A stretch of 64,000 nucleotides of DNA from NCBI GenBank assembly GCA_019242475.1, contig JAFAVK010000113.1, positions 1-64,000 of the forward strand, read 5' to 3'. Positions 48,442 to 56,144 of the stretch are shown here, one piece after another. A program made the translations under genes and the position numbers. The stretch comes from Acidobacteriota bacterium. Its GTDB lineage: Bacteria; Acidobacteriota; Blastocatellia; Pyrinomonadales; Pyrinomonadaceae. The notes beneath the pieces were generated by a model, which was given only the letters and a program-made list of their open reading frames with translations, did not search any database and was not told the DNA's origin. Every line of letters begins with the position of its first letter. Positions within the stretch are counted from its first letter, which is position 1.

Positions 48442-51400
48442 GTGCCACTTCGTCGCCCCCAAACGAGGCGTGCGCTGCCCTACGCGGCGCTGTTCATCTT
48501 AACCGCTGCCATACTTACCACTCTCGCCCTCCGCACGACCCGGAGGGTGAACGACGCCGCCGCGAAGAGTCCCACGCCCGCGCCCGCGCGACAGGCCGCG
48601 CCGGAGCCCGCGTCCGCGAGCACACGGCCCGCGGACGAGCCGGAACACAAGCAGGAAGCCCGACGGGCCGCGACGCCCGGGGTGAAGCCCGAGGCGAGGT
48701 CTGAGAAGAAGGCGGCGGGCGAGACGCGCCGCGCGAAGCAGGGCGCCGCGGGCGAAATCGAATTTGCCAGCATCCCTACTCTGGAGGGAGAAGAGACGGA
48801 GAGGGAAGGGCGTTCCGGCGACCCGGATCGGCCCATGAGAAGAACGGCGCCGGTCTCCACCTCGCGCGCCGCGCTTGAGGGCGGCGCTGGCCGCGGCAAT
48901 CCCTCGAAGGAGAATGTCCGACAGCAGGAGGAGGCCGCGCAGACCGCCGGGGGCGTGGGCAGGGTGAAGTCCGGGCCGAAGGAAGAGCGTCTGCACCGTG
49001 CGAAGGCTTTCAACGGCGACCTCCGTAACCTCCCGCACCGCAGGCCGGAGAGGTTCGAGCGCCCCGAGCGCGAGGAGCCGCTGCCCAGGCCCACCGTCCG
49101 CCAGGGGGCGGTGCCCGCGCCCAAAGAACGGGCGGATTCCGCACAGACCGAGGCGGTCGTGCCGAGCTTACCAGCGCCCCTGCCGTCGGCCAGCTTCGAC
49201 GGGCTCGACTTCGCGAACTGGGGCGCCGGCCACCCGCCCGACACGGTCGGCGACGTCGGCCCGACTTACTACATCCAGTCCATCAACAGCTCGGTCGGCA
49301 TCTTCCGGAAGAGCGATGGCGTGCGCGTGGCCGCCTTCACCCTCAACACCTTCATGAGCCAGGGCAACTTCGGGAACCTGTGCGACACGAATAACTTCGG
49401 CGACCCCGTCGTGCTCTACGACACGTTCGAAGACCGCTGGGTCATCACCGACTTCGCCTTCAAGCTCGACGTCGGCAACAACGTCGTCAACCCGCCGGGC
49501 GCCTTCCAGTGCTTCGCCGTCTCGAAGTCGGGCGACCCCGTCTCCGGCGGCTGGAACTTCTACTCGATCAACACGGCGGGCGGACTGGGCGACTACCCGA
49601 AGTTCGGCATCTGGCCCGACGGCCTGTACATGACGGCGAGCATCTTCGGCTACCCGAACGGCGCGCCGTTCCAGAACCCGCGCGCCTACGCCTTCAACAA
49701 GGCGCAGATGTACGCCGGGACGCCCACCGTGCAGGTCGTCTCCTTTGACCTGCCCGCCAACGACTTCACCGTCCTCCCGAGCAACGCGCGCCTCCAGACG
49801 GGCACGCCGCCGACCGGCACGCCCAACTACTACGTCTCGACGTGGCAGTTCACGAACGCGCTCTCCGTCTACAAGTTCCACGTGGACTGGGACAGAATCT
49901 CGCTCTCGACCTTCAGCAGCCCGGAGACCCCCCTCTCCCCCACGAGCTGGCCGAATCAGAGCGTCGCCAACGCGCCGTCGCTGGGCGGCAACAACCTGGA
50001 CGTTCTGCAAATCCGCGCGATGATGCAGAACCAGTACACCAACCTCGGCGGCGTCGAGTCGCTCTGGGACACGCACACCGTCCGCAGGAGCAGCGGAGGC
50101 TTCGCCGCCCCGCGCTGGTACCAATTGAACGTCACCGGCGGGACGGTGGCCGCCAACACTGCGCAGGCGGCGACCTTCGACCCGGACGGCGCCAACGTCA
50201 TCCACCGCTTCATGCCGAGCCTCGCCGTTGACCGCATGGGCGACATGGCGCTCGGCTACAGCACTTCGAGCAGCACGACCAAGCCCGCCATCAAGTACGC
50301 GGGGCGCCTCGCCGCAGACCCCGTCAACACCTTCAGCCAGACCGAGCAGCTCTTGATACAGGGCACGGGCACGCAGACCGGCAACTGCGGCAGCGGGCCG
50401 TGCATGCGCTGGGGCGACTACAGCGCGATGTCACTCGACCCCGACGGCTGCACCTTCTGGTACACGAACGAGTATTACGCCGTGGACGGCCTCAACCACC
50501 AGACGCGCATCGGCGCGTTCTCCTTCCCCGGCTGCGTCTCGGTCGGGGCGGGCGGCACCGTGTCCGGCACCGTGACCGACGGCACGAACCCCATCGTCGG
50601 CGCGACCGTCGCCCTGGGGAGTCGCACGGCGACGACGGACGCGAGCGGCGTCTATTCCTTCACCGGCATCCCGGCCGGCACCTACCCGAGCATCACCGCC
50701 AGCCGCGCCGGCTTCGGCTCAAGCACGGCGACGAACGTCTCCGTGGCCGACGCCGCGACGACGACGCAGAACTTCACGCTGACGGCCGCGCCCGCCAACT
50801 CTTGCCCCACGGACACGACGCAGGCCGACTTCCAGCTCGGCGTGGGGACGGGCGTCGAGCTGCTCACCAGCCCCGGCGACGTGAAGCTCTCGAACTCCTC
50901 ATCCGAGGTGACCGATCAGGTTTACAACCCGTCGAGCCTGTCCATCGCCGGCAACCTGACCGCGACCAACTGGGTCGGTCAGACCTTCCGCGCCGGCGTC
51001 ACCGGCAACCTGACGAAGTTCAGCACACTCCTCGGACTCACCCGCGGCACGTCGGGCACGATCACCGTCGAGATTCGCGACCTGAACGGGGCGAACCCCG
51101 GCAACACCGTCCTGGCTACGGGGACGCTCGGGCCGGTCACGAACGTCGGCACCGCGGCGCCTTACACCGTGACCTTCGCGACCCCGGCGGCGGTGGTCGC
51201 CGGTAACGACTACTCCGTCGTGCTCAGGACGAGCGTGGGCAACACGGTCTTCGGCGTCCGCGGCTCGGGGAACGGTTACGCCAACGGCGCGCTCTTCACC
51301 ACCACGACGAGCGGCGGCGCGTGGACGGCCACCACGAACGACCTCTACTTCACGACCTACGTGACGACGCCGTTCGCCTACTTCGCGTCCGGCAACCTCG

Positions 51401-53832
51401 TCTCGGGCACGAAGGACGCCAACCCCGCGCCCGGCCGCGTGACCAACTGGACGACGCTCTCGTGGACGGCCAACACTCCCGCGAACACGTCGGTCAGCTT
51501 CCAGGTCGCGGCCAGCAACAACGTCAACGGCCCGTTCGACTTTGTCGGCCCCGACGGAACGGCCGCCACCTTCTTCACGACCAGCGGCGCTTCGCTCGCG
51601 CAGTTCAAGGGCTTCCGCTATATGAAGTACAAGGCCATCCTGACGACGAGCGACAACCAGGTCACGCCGCTCGTGAACGACGTCACGGTCTGCTTCGTTG
51701 ACAAGCAGACCCAGACCATCAGCTTCGGCGCCATCGCCGACAAGGCGTTCGGCGAGGACTTCCAACTGACCGCCACGGCCACCTCGGGCCTTACCGTCAG
51801 CTACTCGGCCTCGGGCGACTGCACGGTGACGGGCGACCAGGTTCACCTCACCGGCCCGGGCTCCTGCACGATCACCGCCTCGCAGGCGGGCAACGGCTCT
51901 TACGAACCGGCGCCGAACGTTGTCCAGTCCTTCAACATCACGAAGGGTGGGACGACGACCGTGCTCGCCTCCGACGTTAACCCTTCCAACACGGGCCAGC
52001 AGGTGACGCTCACCGCCACGGTCAGCGATTCGGCCGCGTCGGCCAACGCGACCGGCACGGTCAACTTCGTCGATACCTCGAACGGGAACGCCGTGCTGTG
52101 CGGCAGCGTGTCGCTCACTTCGGGGCAGGCCCAGTGCCAGACCTCGACGCTGACGGCCGGCACGCACGACATCCAGGCCGTCTACTCAGGCGACGGGAAC
52201 TTCCTGACCTCGACCAGCAACACGCTCCAGCAGGCGGTCAACCCCGTGCTCAGGGTGCTCGACGCGAAGGTCGCGGAGCCCGCGTCGGGGACTTCGCAGA
52301 TGCTCTTCACCTTCGTGCTCTCGGCGCCGGCCGGGTCGGGCGGGGTCACCGTGACCTACGCGACCGCCGACGACACGGGCGGCGCGAACCCCGCGACCGC
52401 CGGGACGGACTACACGCCGGTCGCGGCGACCCAACTCAACTTCGCGCCGGGCGAGATCGTCAAGGTCGTCGGGGTGCCCGTCCTGCACGACGCCGACGCG
52501 GGCGAGCCGGACGAGACCTTCCTGCTCACGCTCACGAACCCGTCGGGCGCGACCATCGGGCGGGCCGTCGCAAAGGGTCTCATCACGCAGGTCGAGGCGC
52601 CCGGCTCGCTTATCATCTCCGAGTTGCGCACGCGCGGCCCGGGCGGCGACGAAGACGACTTCGTCGAGCTTTACAACAACGGCGACTCGCCCCTGACGGT
52701 GAGCGACCCGTCGGGCGGCTACGGGCTCTACAAGCTCGGCGCCGGCTGTGACGCCGCCCCGGTGCTCGTCGGCGTCATCCCCAACGGCACGGTCATCCCG
52801 GCCCGCGGCCACTACCTGCTCGTCGGCGCCGGCTACGGCCTCGGCTCCTACGCGGCCGGCAACCAGACGCTGACCTCGGACATCGAGGACGACCGCAGCG
52901 TCGCCCTCTTCTCGACGGCCAACGTGTCGGACGTCTCTTCGGCCGACAGGCTCGACGCGGTCGGCTTCGTGCAGGGCGCGGGCACGAGCGCGCCCGCGGG
53001 CGCGCCCGCGAGCGGCGGGGCTTCGGCTCTGCAAAAGTTCCGCGGGCGCATCTCGATCCTCAGCAGCTCCGGCGGCATGTGCAACCTCTTTAAAGAGGGG
53101 ACGGAGCTGCCGGGCGTGGCGGGGACGATCAAGGAGCACTCGTTCTTCCGCAAGGAGTGCGACTACGTGGGCGGCGTGGGCTGCGCCGCGCACGGCAACC
53201 CGAAGGACACGGGCGACAACGCGGCCGACTTCCAGTACGCCGACACGAACCCGGACATGAGCGGCACGCAGAAGCTCGGCGCGCCCGGGCCGGAGAACCT
53301 TAGCTCCCCGATCCGGCGCGACGCCACGATGAGCGTGGTGCTGCTCGACCGCACGCAGTCCAACGCGGCGCCGCCGAACCGCGTGCGCACCTTCAGCGAC
53401 CCAGACCCCAACTCGACCTTCGGCGCGCTCTCGATCCGCCGCAGGGTGCAGAACAACACGGGCGGGGACGTGACGCGGCTGCGTTTCCGCGTCGTCGAGC
53501 TGACGACCTTCCCGAGCCCGCCGGGGACGGCCGACCTGCGGGTGCGGAGCGCGTCGGACGCGTCGGCCTTTAACGTTCACGACACGACGACCTGCGTTGA
53601 CCGCACGTCGGGCACCGCGTCTGACTGCACGGTGAGTGTGAAGGGGACGCTGCTCGAAGAGCCGCCGAACCAGACCTCGGGCGGCGGCTACAACTCGACC
53701 CTCGCGGTAGACCTGTCGGGGCTGCCGGGCGGGAAGCTGGCGGCGGGGCAGAGCGTCGAGGTGCATTTCCTGCTCGGCATCCAGCAGACCGGCACCTTCC
53801 GCTTCTACATCATCGTCGAAGCGCTCCCGTAA
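48442..53832 (+). CDS. Giant mosaic surface protein (CarboxypepD-reg, Ig-like, Calx-beta, lamin-tail domains)
   Basis: 1,796 residues from a GTG at 48442 with AAGGAG nine bases upstream; the frame is open further but earlier starts give no signal. A TM/signal segment (Y-A-A-L-F-I-L-T-A-A-I-L-T-T-L-A-L) is followed by ~200 residues of disordered Pro/Glu/Arg-rich sequence. Then a beta-propeller-like region opening F-A-N-W-G-A-G-H-P-P-D-T-V-G-D-V-G-P (~250-690), a regulatory-like domain (G-T-V-S-G-T-V-T-D-G), a beta-sandwich stretch, an MBG/Ig-like block (D-K-A-F-G-E-D-F), an Ig-like repeat (T-T-T-V-L-A-S-D-V), a Calx-beta (D-E-T-F-L-L-T-L-T-N), and a lamin-tail domain (I-I-S-E-L-R-T-R-G, D-D-F-V-E-L-Y-N). 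Probably surface-exposed, in adhesion or binding; no catalytic motif seen. Confidence 0.85.
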   Translation: MPLRRPQTRRALPYAALFILTAAILTTLALRTTRRVNDAAAKSPTPAPARQAAPEPASASTRPADEPEHKQEARRAATPGVKPEARSEKKAAGETRRAKQGAAGEIEFASIPTLEGEETEREGRSGDPDRPMRRTAPVSTSRAALEGGAGRGNPSKENVRQQEEAAQTAGGVGRVKSGPKEERLHRAKAFNGDLRNLPHRRPERFERPEREEPLPRPTVRQGAVPAPKERADSAQTEAVVPSLPAPLPSASFDGLDFANWGAGHPPDTVGDVGPTYYIQSINSSVGIFRKSDGVRVAAFTLNTFMSQGNFGNLCDTNNFGDPVVLYDTFEDRWVITDFAFKLDVGNNVVNPPGAFQCFAVSKSGDPVSGGWNFYSINTAGGLGDYPKFGIWPDGLYMTASIFGYPNGAPFQNPRAYAFNKAQMYAGTPTVQVVSFDLPANDFTVLPSNARLQTGTPPTGTPNYYVSTWQFTNALSVYKFHVDWDRISLSTFSSPETPLSPTSWPNQSVANAPSLGGNNLDVLQIRAMMQNQYTNLGGVESLWDTHTVRRSSGGFAAPRWYQLNVTGGTVAANTAQAATFDPDGANVIHRFMPSLAVDRMGDMALGYSTSSSTTKPAIKYAGRLAADPVNTFSQTEQLLIQGTGTQTGNCGSGPCMRWGDYSAMSLDPDGCTFWYTNEYYAVDGLNHQTRIGAFSFPGCVSVGAGGTVSGTVTDGTNPIVGATVALGSRTATTDASGVYSFTGIPAGTYPSITASRAGFGSSTATNVSVADAATTTQNFTLTAAPANSCPTDTTQADFQLGVGTGVELLTSPGDVKLSNSSSEVTDQVYNPSSLSIAGNLTATNWVGQTFRAGVTGNLTKFSTLLGLTRGTSGTITVEIRDLNGANPGNTVLATGTLGPVTNVGTAAPYTVTFATPAAVVAGNDYSVVLRTSVGNTVFGVRGSGNGYANGALFTTTTSGGAWTATTNDLYFTTYVTTPFAYFASGNLVSGTKDANPAPGRVTNWTTLSWTANTPANTSVSFQVAASNNVNGPFDFVGPDGTAATFFTTSGASLAQFKGFRYMKYKAILTTSDNQVTPLVNDVTVCFVDKQTQTISFGAIADKAFGEDFQLTATATSGLTVSYSASGDCTVTGDQVHLTGPGSCTITASQAGNGSYEPAPNVVQSFNITKGGTTTVLASDVNPSNTGQQVTLTATVSDSAASANATGTVNFVDTSNGNAVLCGSVSLTSGQAQCQTSTLTAGTHDIQAVYSGDGNFLTSTSNTLQQAVNPVLRVLDAKVAEPASGTSQMLFTFVLSAPAGSGGVTVTYATADDTGGANPATAGTDYTPVAATQLNFAPGEIVKVVGVPVLHDADAGEPDETFLLTLTNPSGATIGRAVAKGLITQVEAPGSLIISELRTRGPGGDEDDFVELYNNGDSPLTVSDPSGGYGLYKLGAGCDAAPVLVGVIPNGTVIPARGHYLLVGAGYGLGSYAAGNQTLTSDIEDDRSVALFSTANVSDVSSADRLDAVGFVQGAGTSAPAGAPASGGASALQKFRGRISILSSSGGMCNLFKEGTELPGVAGTIKEHSFFRKECDYVGGVGCAAHGNPKDTGDNAADFQYADTNPDMSGTQKLGAPGPENLSSPIRRDATMSVVLLDRTQSNAAPPNRVRTFSDPDPNSTFGALSIRRRVQNNTGGDVTRLRFRVVELTTFPSPPGTADLRVRSASDASAFNVHDTTTCVDRTSGTASDCTVSVKGTLLEEPPNQTSGGGYNSTLAVDLSGLPGGKLAAGQSVEVHFLLGIQQTGTFRFYIIVEALP

Positions 53833-53861
53833 AACCCGCCCGGCCGGGTTCGGGAAGGAGA

Positions 53862-53902
53862 GGGGGGCACGCCGCGCCGAACGCGGCGTGCCCCCTTTCT
53901 TT
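53862..53902 (+). terminator. Rho-independent terminator of the surface-protein gene
   Basis: GGGGGCACGCCGCG pairs with CGCGGCGTGCCCCC over 14 bp with a short loop, then TTTCTTT. It lies ~30 bp after the stop. Confidence 0.93.
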
Positions 53903-53989
53903 CGTCGGCCGCCGTGATGGGTTGTTGGGGCGGCGTAAAAAACATATGATGCGGCGTCCCTACCTTGAGCCCCGGGAGGTGCTTTTAAG

Positions 53990-54685
53990 ATGCCGCCGCA
54001 CGGCGTGGTCTTCCTCTTCGACGTGGACAACACCCTGCTCGACAACGACAGGGTCACCGGCGACCTCCGCCGCTACCTGGAGCGGGAGGTCGGCCGCGAG
54101 CGCAGCGACCGCTACTGGGCGATCTTCGAAGGGCTGCGCTCCGAGCTGGGCTACGCCGACTACCTCGGCGCCCTGCAACGCTACCGCGTCGAGTGCCCCT
54201 ACGACACGCACCTGCTCGCGGTCTCGACCTACCTCGTCAACTACCCCTTCGCGAACCGCCTCTTCCCGAACTCGCTCGACGTGATCGAGCACTGCGGGCG
54301 CTGGGGGCCGGTCGCCATCCTCTCGGACGGGGACGTGGTCTTCCAGCCGCGCAAGGTCGAGCGCTCGGGCCTCTTCGAGGCCGTCGCGGGCAACATCCTC
54401 ATCTACATTCACAAGGAGCTGGAGCTGGCCGACGTGGAGCGCCGCTACCCGGCCGAGCACTACGTGATGGTGGACGACAAGCTCCGCATCCTGACGGCGA
54501 TGAAGAAGGTCTGGGGCGCGCGCCTCACGACCGTCTTCCCGCGGCAGGGCCACTACGCGCTCGACACGGCCGAGACCTCGAAGTACCCGCCGGCCGACGT
54601 CACCCTCGGGCGCGTCGGCGAGCTTTTAGACTACGACCTGCCCGCGCTGCGCGAGGCCGCGCGGCCGGGGGACGGGCTCAACTAA
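53990..54685 (+). CDS. HAD-superfamily hydrolase
   Basis: 231 residues, GGGAGGTG upstream of the ATG. HAD motif I F-D-V-D-N-T-L-L-D-N-D at residues 10-20 (nucleophile Asp, general acid Asp), motif II S-D-G-D near 106, a Lys in the K-V-E-R region and motif IV V-D-D-K. Helical C1 cap between motifs I and II. A phosphatase of unknown small substrate. It is 20 bp before a patatin-like lipase gene; the pair may share a transcript. Confidence 0.88.
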   Translation: MPPHGVVFLFDVDNTLLDNDRVTGDLRRYLEREVGRERSDRYWAIFEGLRSELGYADYLGALQRYRVECPYDTHLLAVSTYLVNYPFANRLFPNSLDVIEHCGRWGPVAILSDGDVVFQPRKVERSGLFEAVAGNILIYIHKELELADVERRYPAEHYVMVDDKLRILTAMKKVWGARLTTVFPRQGHYALDTAETSKYPPADVTLGRVGELLDYDLPALREAARPGDGLN

Positions 54686-54705
54686 CCCCGGGAGGAGGCG
54701 GACAC

Positions 54706-55662
54706 ATGTCAACCGGCTATTACCCCTACAAGAATCTCGTGTTCGAAGGCGGCGGCGTCAAGGGCGTCGCCTACGGCGGGGCGCTGGAGATACTCGAACA
54801 GTCGCAGATCACGCCGCAGATCGAGCGGGTCGCCGGCACCTCCGCCGGGGCGATCACGGCCACTCTGGTCAGCCTCGGCTACACCGCGGCCGAATTCATC
54901 GACATCATGATGAGCATCGACTTCAAGAAGTTCGAGGACGGGAGCGACCTCGGCGGCCCCGTCCGGCTCATCGAGCACTACGGCTGGTTCAAGGGCGACT
55001 ACTTCCTCAACCTGATGGAGTCCTACATCCAGCAGAAGGCGGGGGACGGGCGCGCGACCTTCCGCGACCTGGCGGCGCGGGGCGGCTTCAAAGAGCTGCA
55101 CGTCTTCGGCACAGACCTGTCGCAGCAGGCCGTGCAGCAGTTCTCCGAGCAGACGACGCCCGACGTGGCGGTGGCCGACGCGGTGCGCATCTCGATGTCC
55201 ATCCCCTTCTTCTTCGAGGCGCGGGACTACGCGAACGGCGCCTACTGCGACGGCGGCGTGCTGAACAACTACCCCATCTCGGCCTTCGACGAGCAGTACA
55301 CGGCCGAAGACCCCGAGACGGGCCACACGATGCTCCACCGGACGCCGAACGCGGAGACGCTCGGCTTCCACCTCGACAACTTTGACCAGCCCAAGTCGCG
55401 CCCCATTGACGACCTGTCGAGGTTCGCCGGGAGCGTCTTCGACGCCCTGCTCGACATCCAGGACATCCTGCTCAAGACGAACCCGGGCGACGAGCGGCGT
55501 TCGGTCTTCATCAACGACCTCGGCGTCAAGACCACGGACTTCGGCCTCTCCGACCAGTTGAAGCAGGAGCTGATCGCGCAGGGGCGCGTCGCCACGTCGA
55601 AGTACCTGAGCCAACCCCGGCAGCCGCTGCCGGAGGTGAAGCGCCTCCTGCGGCGCGCCTAG
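54706..55662 (+). CDS. Patatin-like phospholipase
   Basis: 318 residues. Oxyanion loop G-G-G-V-K-G-V-A-Y (16-24), nucleophile elbow G-T-S-A-G near residue 46, and the catalytic Asp in C-D-G-G-V-L-N-N-Y-P around residue 184; the Ser-Asp dyad is complete. No signal peptide, so a cytoplasmic lipid acyl hydrolase acting on membrane phospholipids. GGGAGGAGG precedes the ATG. Typical family length; substrate uncertain. Confidence 0.92.
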   Translation: MSTGYYPYKNLVFEGGGVKGVAYGGALEILEQSQITPQIERVAGTSAGAITATLVSLGYTAAEFIDIMMSIDFKKFEDGSDLGGPVRLIEHYGWFKGDYFLNLMESYIQQKAGDGRATFRDLAARGGFKELHVFGTDLSQQAVQQFSEQTTPDVAVADAVRISMSIPFFFEARDYANGAYCDGGVLNNYPISAFDEQYTAEDPETGHTMLHRTPNAETLGFHLDNFDQPKSRPIDDLSRFAGSVFDALLDIQDILLKTNPGDERRSVFINDLGVKTTDFGLSDQLKQELIAQGRVATSKYLSQPRQPLPEVKRLLRRA

Positions 55663-55716
55663 CCGCCCGCCCCGCCGCTTTTTTTCACGAACTTTCTCGC
55701 CGCCGGGTCGTAAAGA

Positions 55717-55769
55717 TATACCTTGTGCTTCTACATGTGCCGGTGTTATATGTAGAAGCAGGAGGTATA
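55717..55769 (+). promoter_or_regulatory. Long interrupted palindrome overlapping promoter and ribosome site of padR
   Basis: TGCTTCTACAT (55726-55736) and ATGTAGAAGCA (55750-55760) are exact complements; after a three-base interruption, TATACC (55717-55722) and GGTATA (55764-55769) also pair. The right half covers AGGAGG of the PadR gene. As DNA it could be the PadR operator; as RNA it would form a hairpin hiding the ribosome site, but only if transcription starts before ~55726. Confidence 0.7.
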
Positions 55770-55773
55770 GTAG

Positions 55774-56112
55774 ATGACTCAGACGAAGTCCGACCTGCCG
55801 CAGGGCACGCTCGACCTTTTGATTCTGAAGGTGGTCGCGCTCGGGCCGGTGCACGGGTACGCGATTGCGCAGCGCCTCGACCAGGCTTCGCGCGGGGTGG
55901 TGCAGGTGCCGCAGGGCTCGCTCTACCCGGCGCTGCACCGGATGGAGAACCGCGGGCTGCTGGCGGCCGACTGGAAGGCGACCGAGACCGGGCGCGAGGC
56001 CAAGTTCTACCGCCTGACGCGCAAGGGCAAGTCGCAGCTCGAAACCGAGGCCGCCGGCTGGCAGCGTCTGGCCGAGGCCGTCACCCTCATCCTCAACCTG
56101 TCCGAAGCCTGA
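55774..56112 (+). CDS. PadR-family transcriptional regulator
   Basis: 112 residues, standard short PadR. Winged HTH: L-P-Q-G-T-L-D-L-L-I-L-K, H-G-Y-A-I-A-Q-R-L, then the signature Q-G-S-L-Y-P-A-L-H-R-M-E-N-R-G-L and wing Y-R-L-T-R-K-G-K. In Acidobacteriota such genes regularly stand directly before ADOP-type ABC permeases and are thought to repress them. AGGAGG lies eight bases before the ATG, within the palindrome at 55717-55769, the likely autoregulatory site. Confidence 0.95.
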   Translation: MTQTKSDLPQGTLDLLILKVVALGPVHGYAIAQRLDQASRGVVQVPQGSLYPALHRMENRGLLAADWKATETGREAKFYRLTRKGKSQLETEAAGWQRLAEAVTLILNLSEA

Positions 56113-56144
56113 CCCCAAACCCTTTCGAAGGAGAAACCCCCTCC

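Noticed and set aside
52186-54057. 623-codon minus-strand frame over the surface-protein and HAD genes
   Set aside because: Spans two real genes and a terminator in antisense; low-complexity composition.
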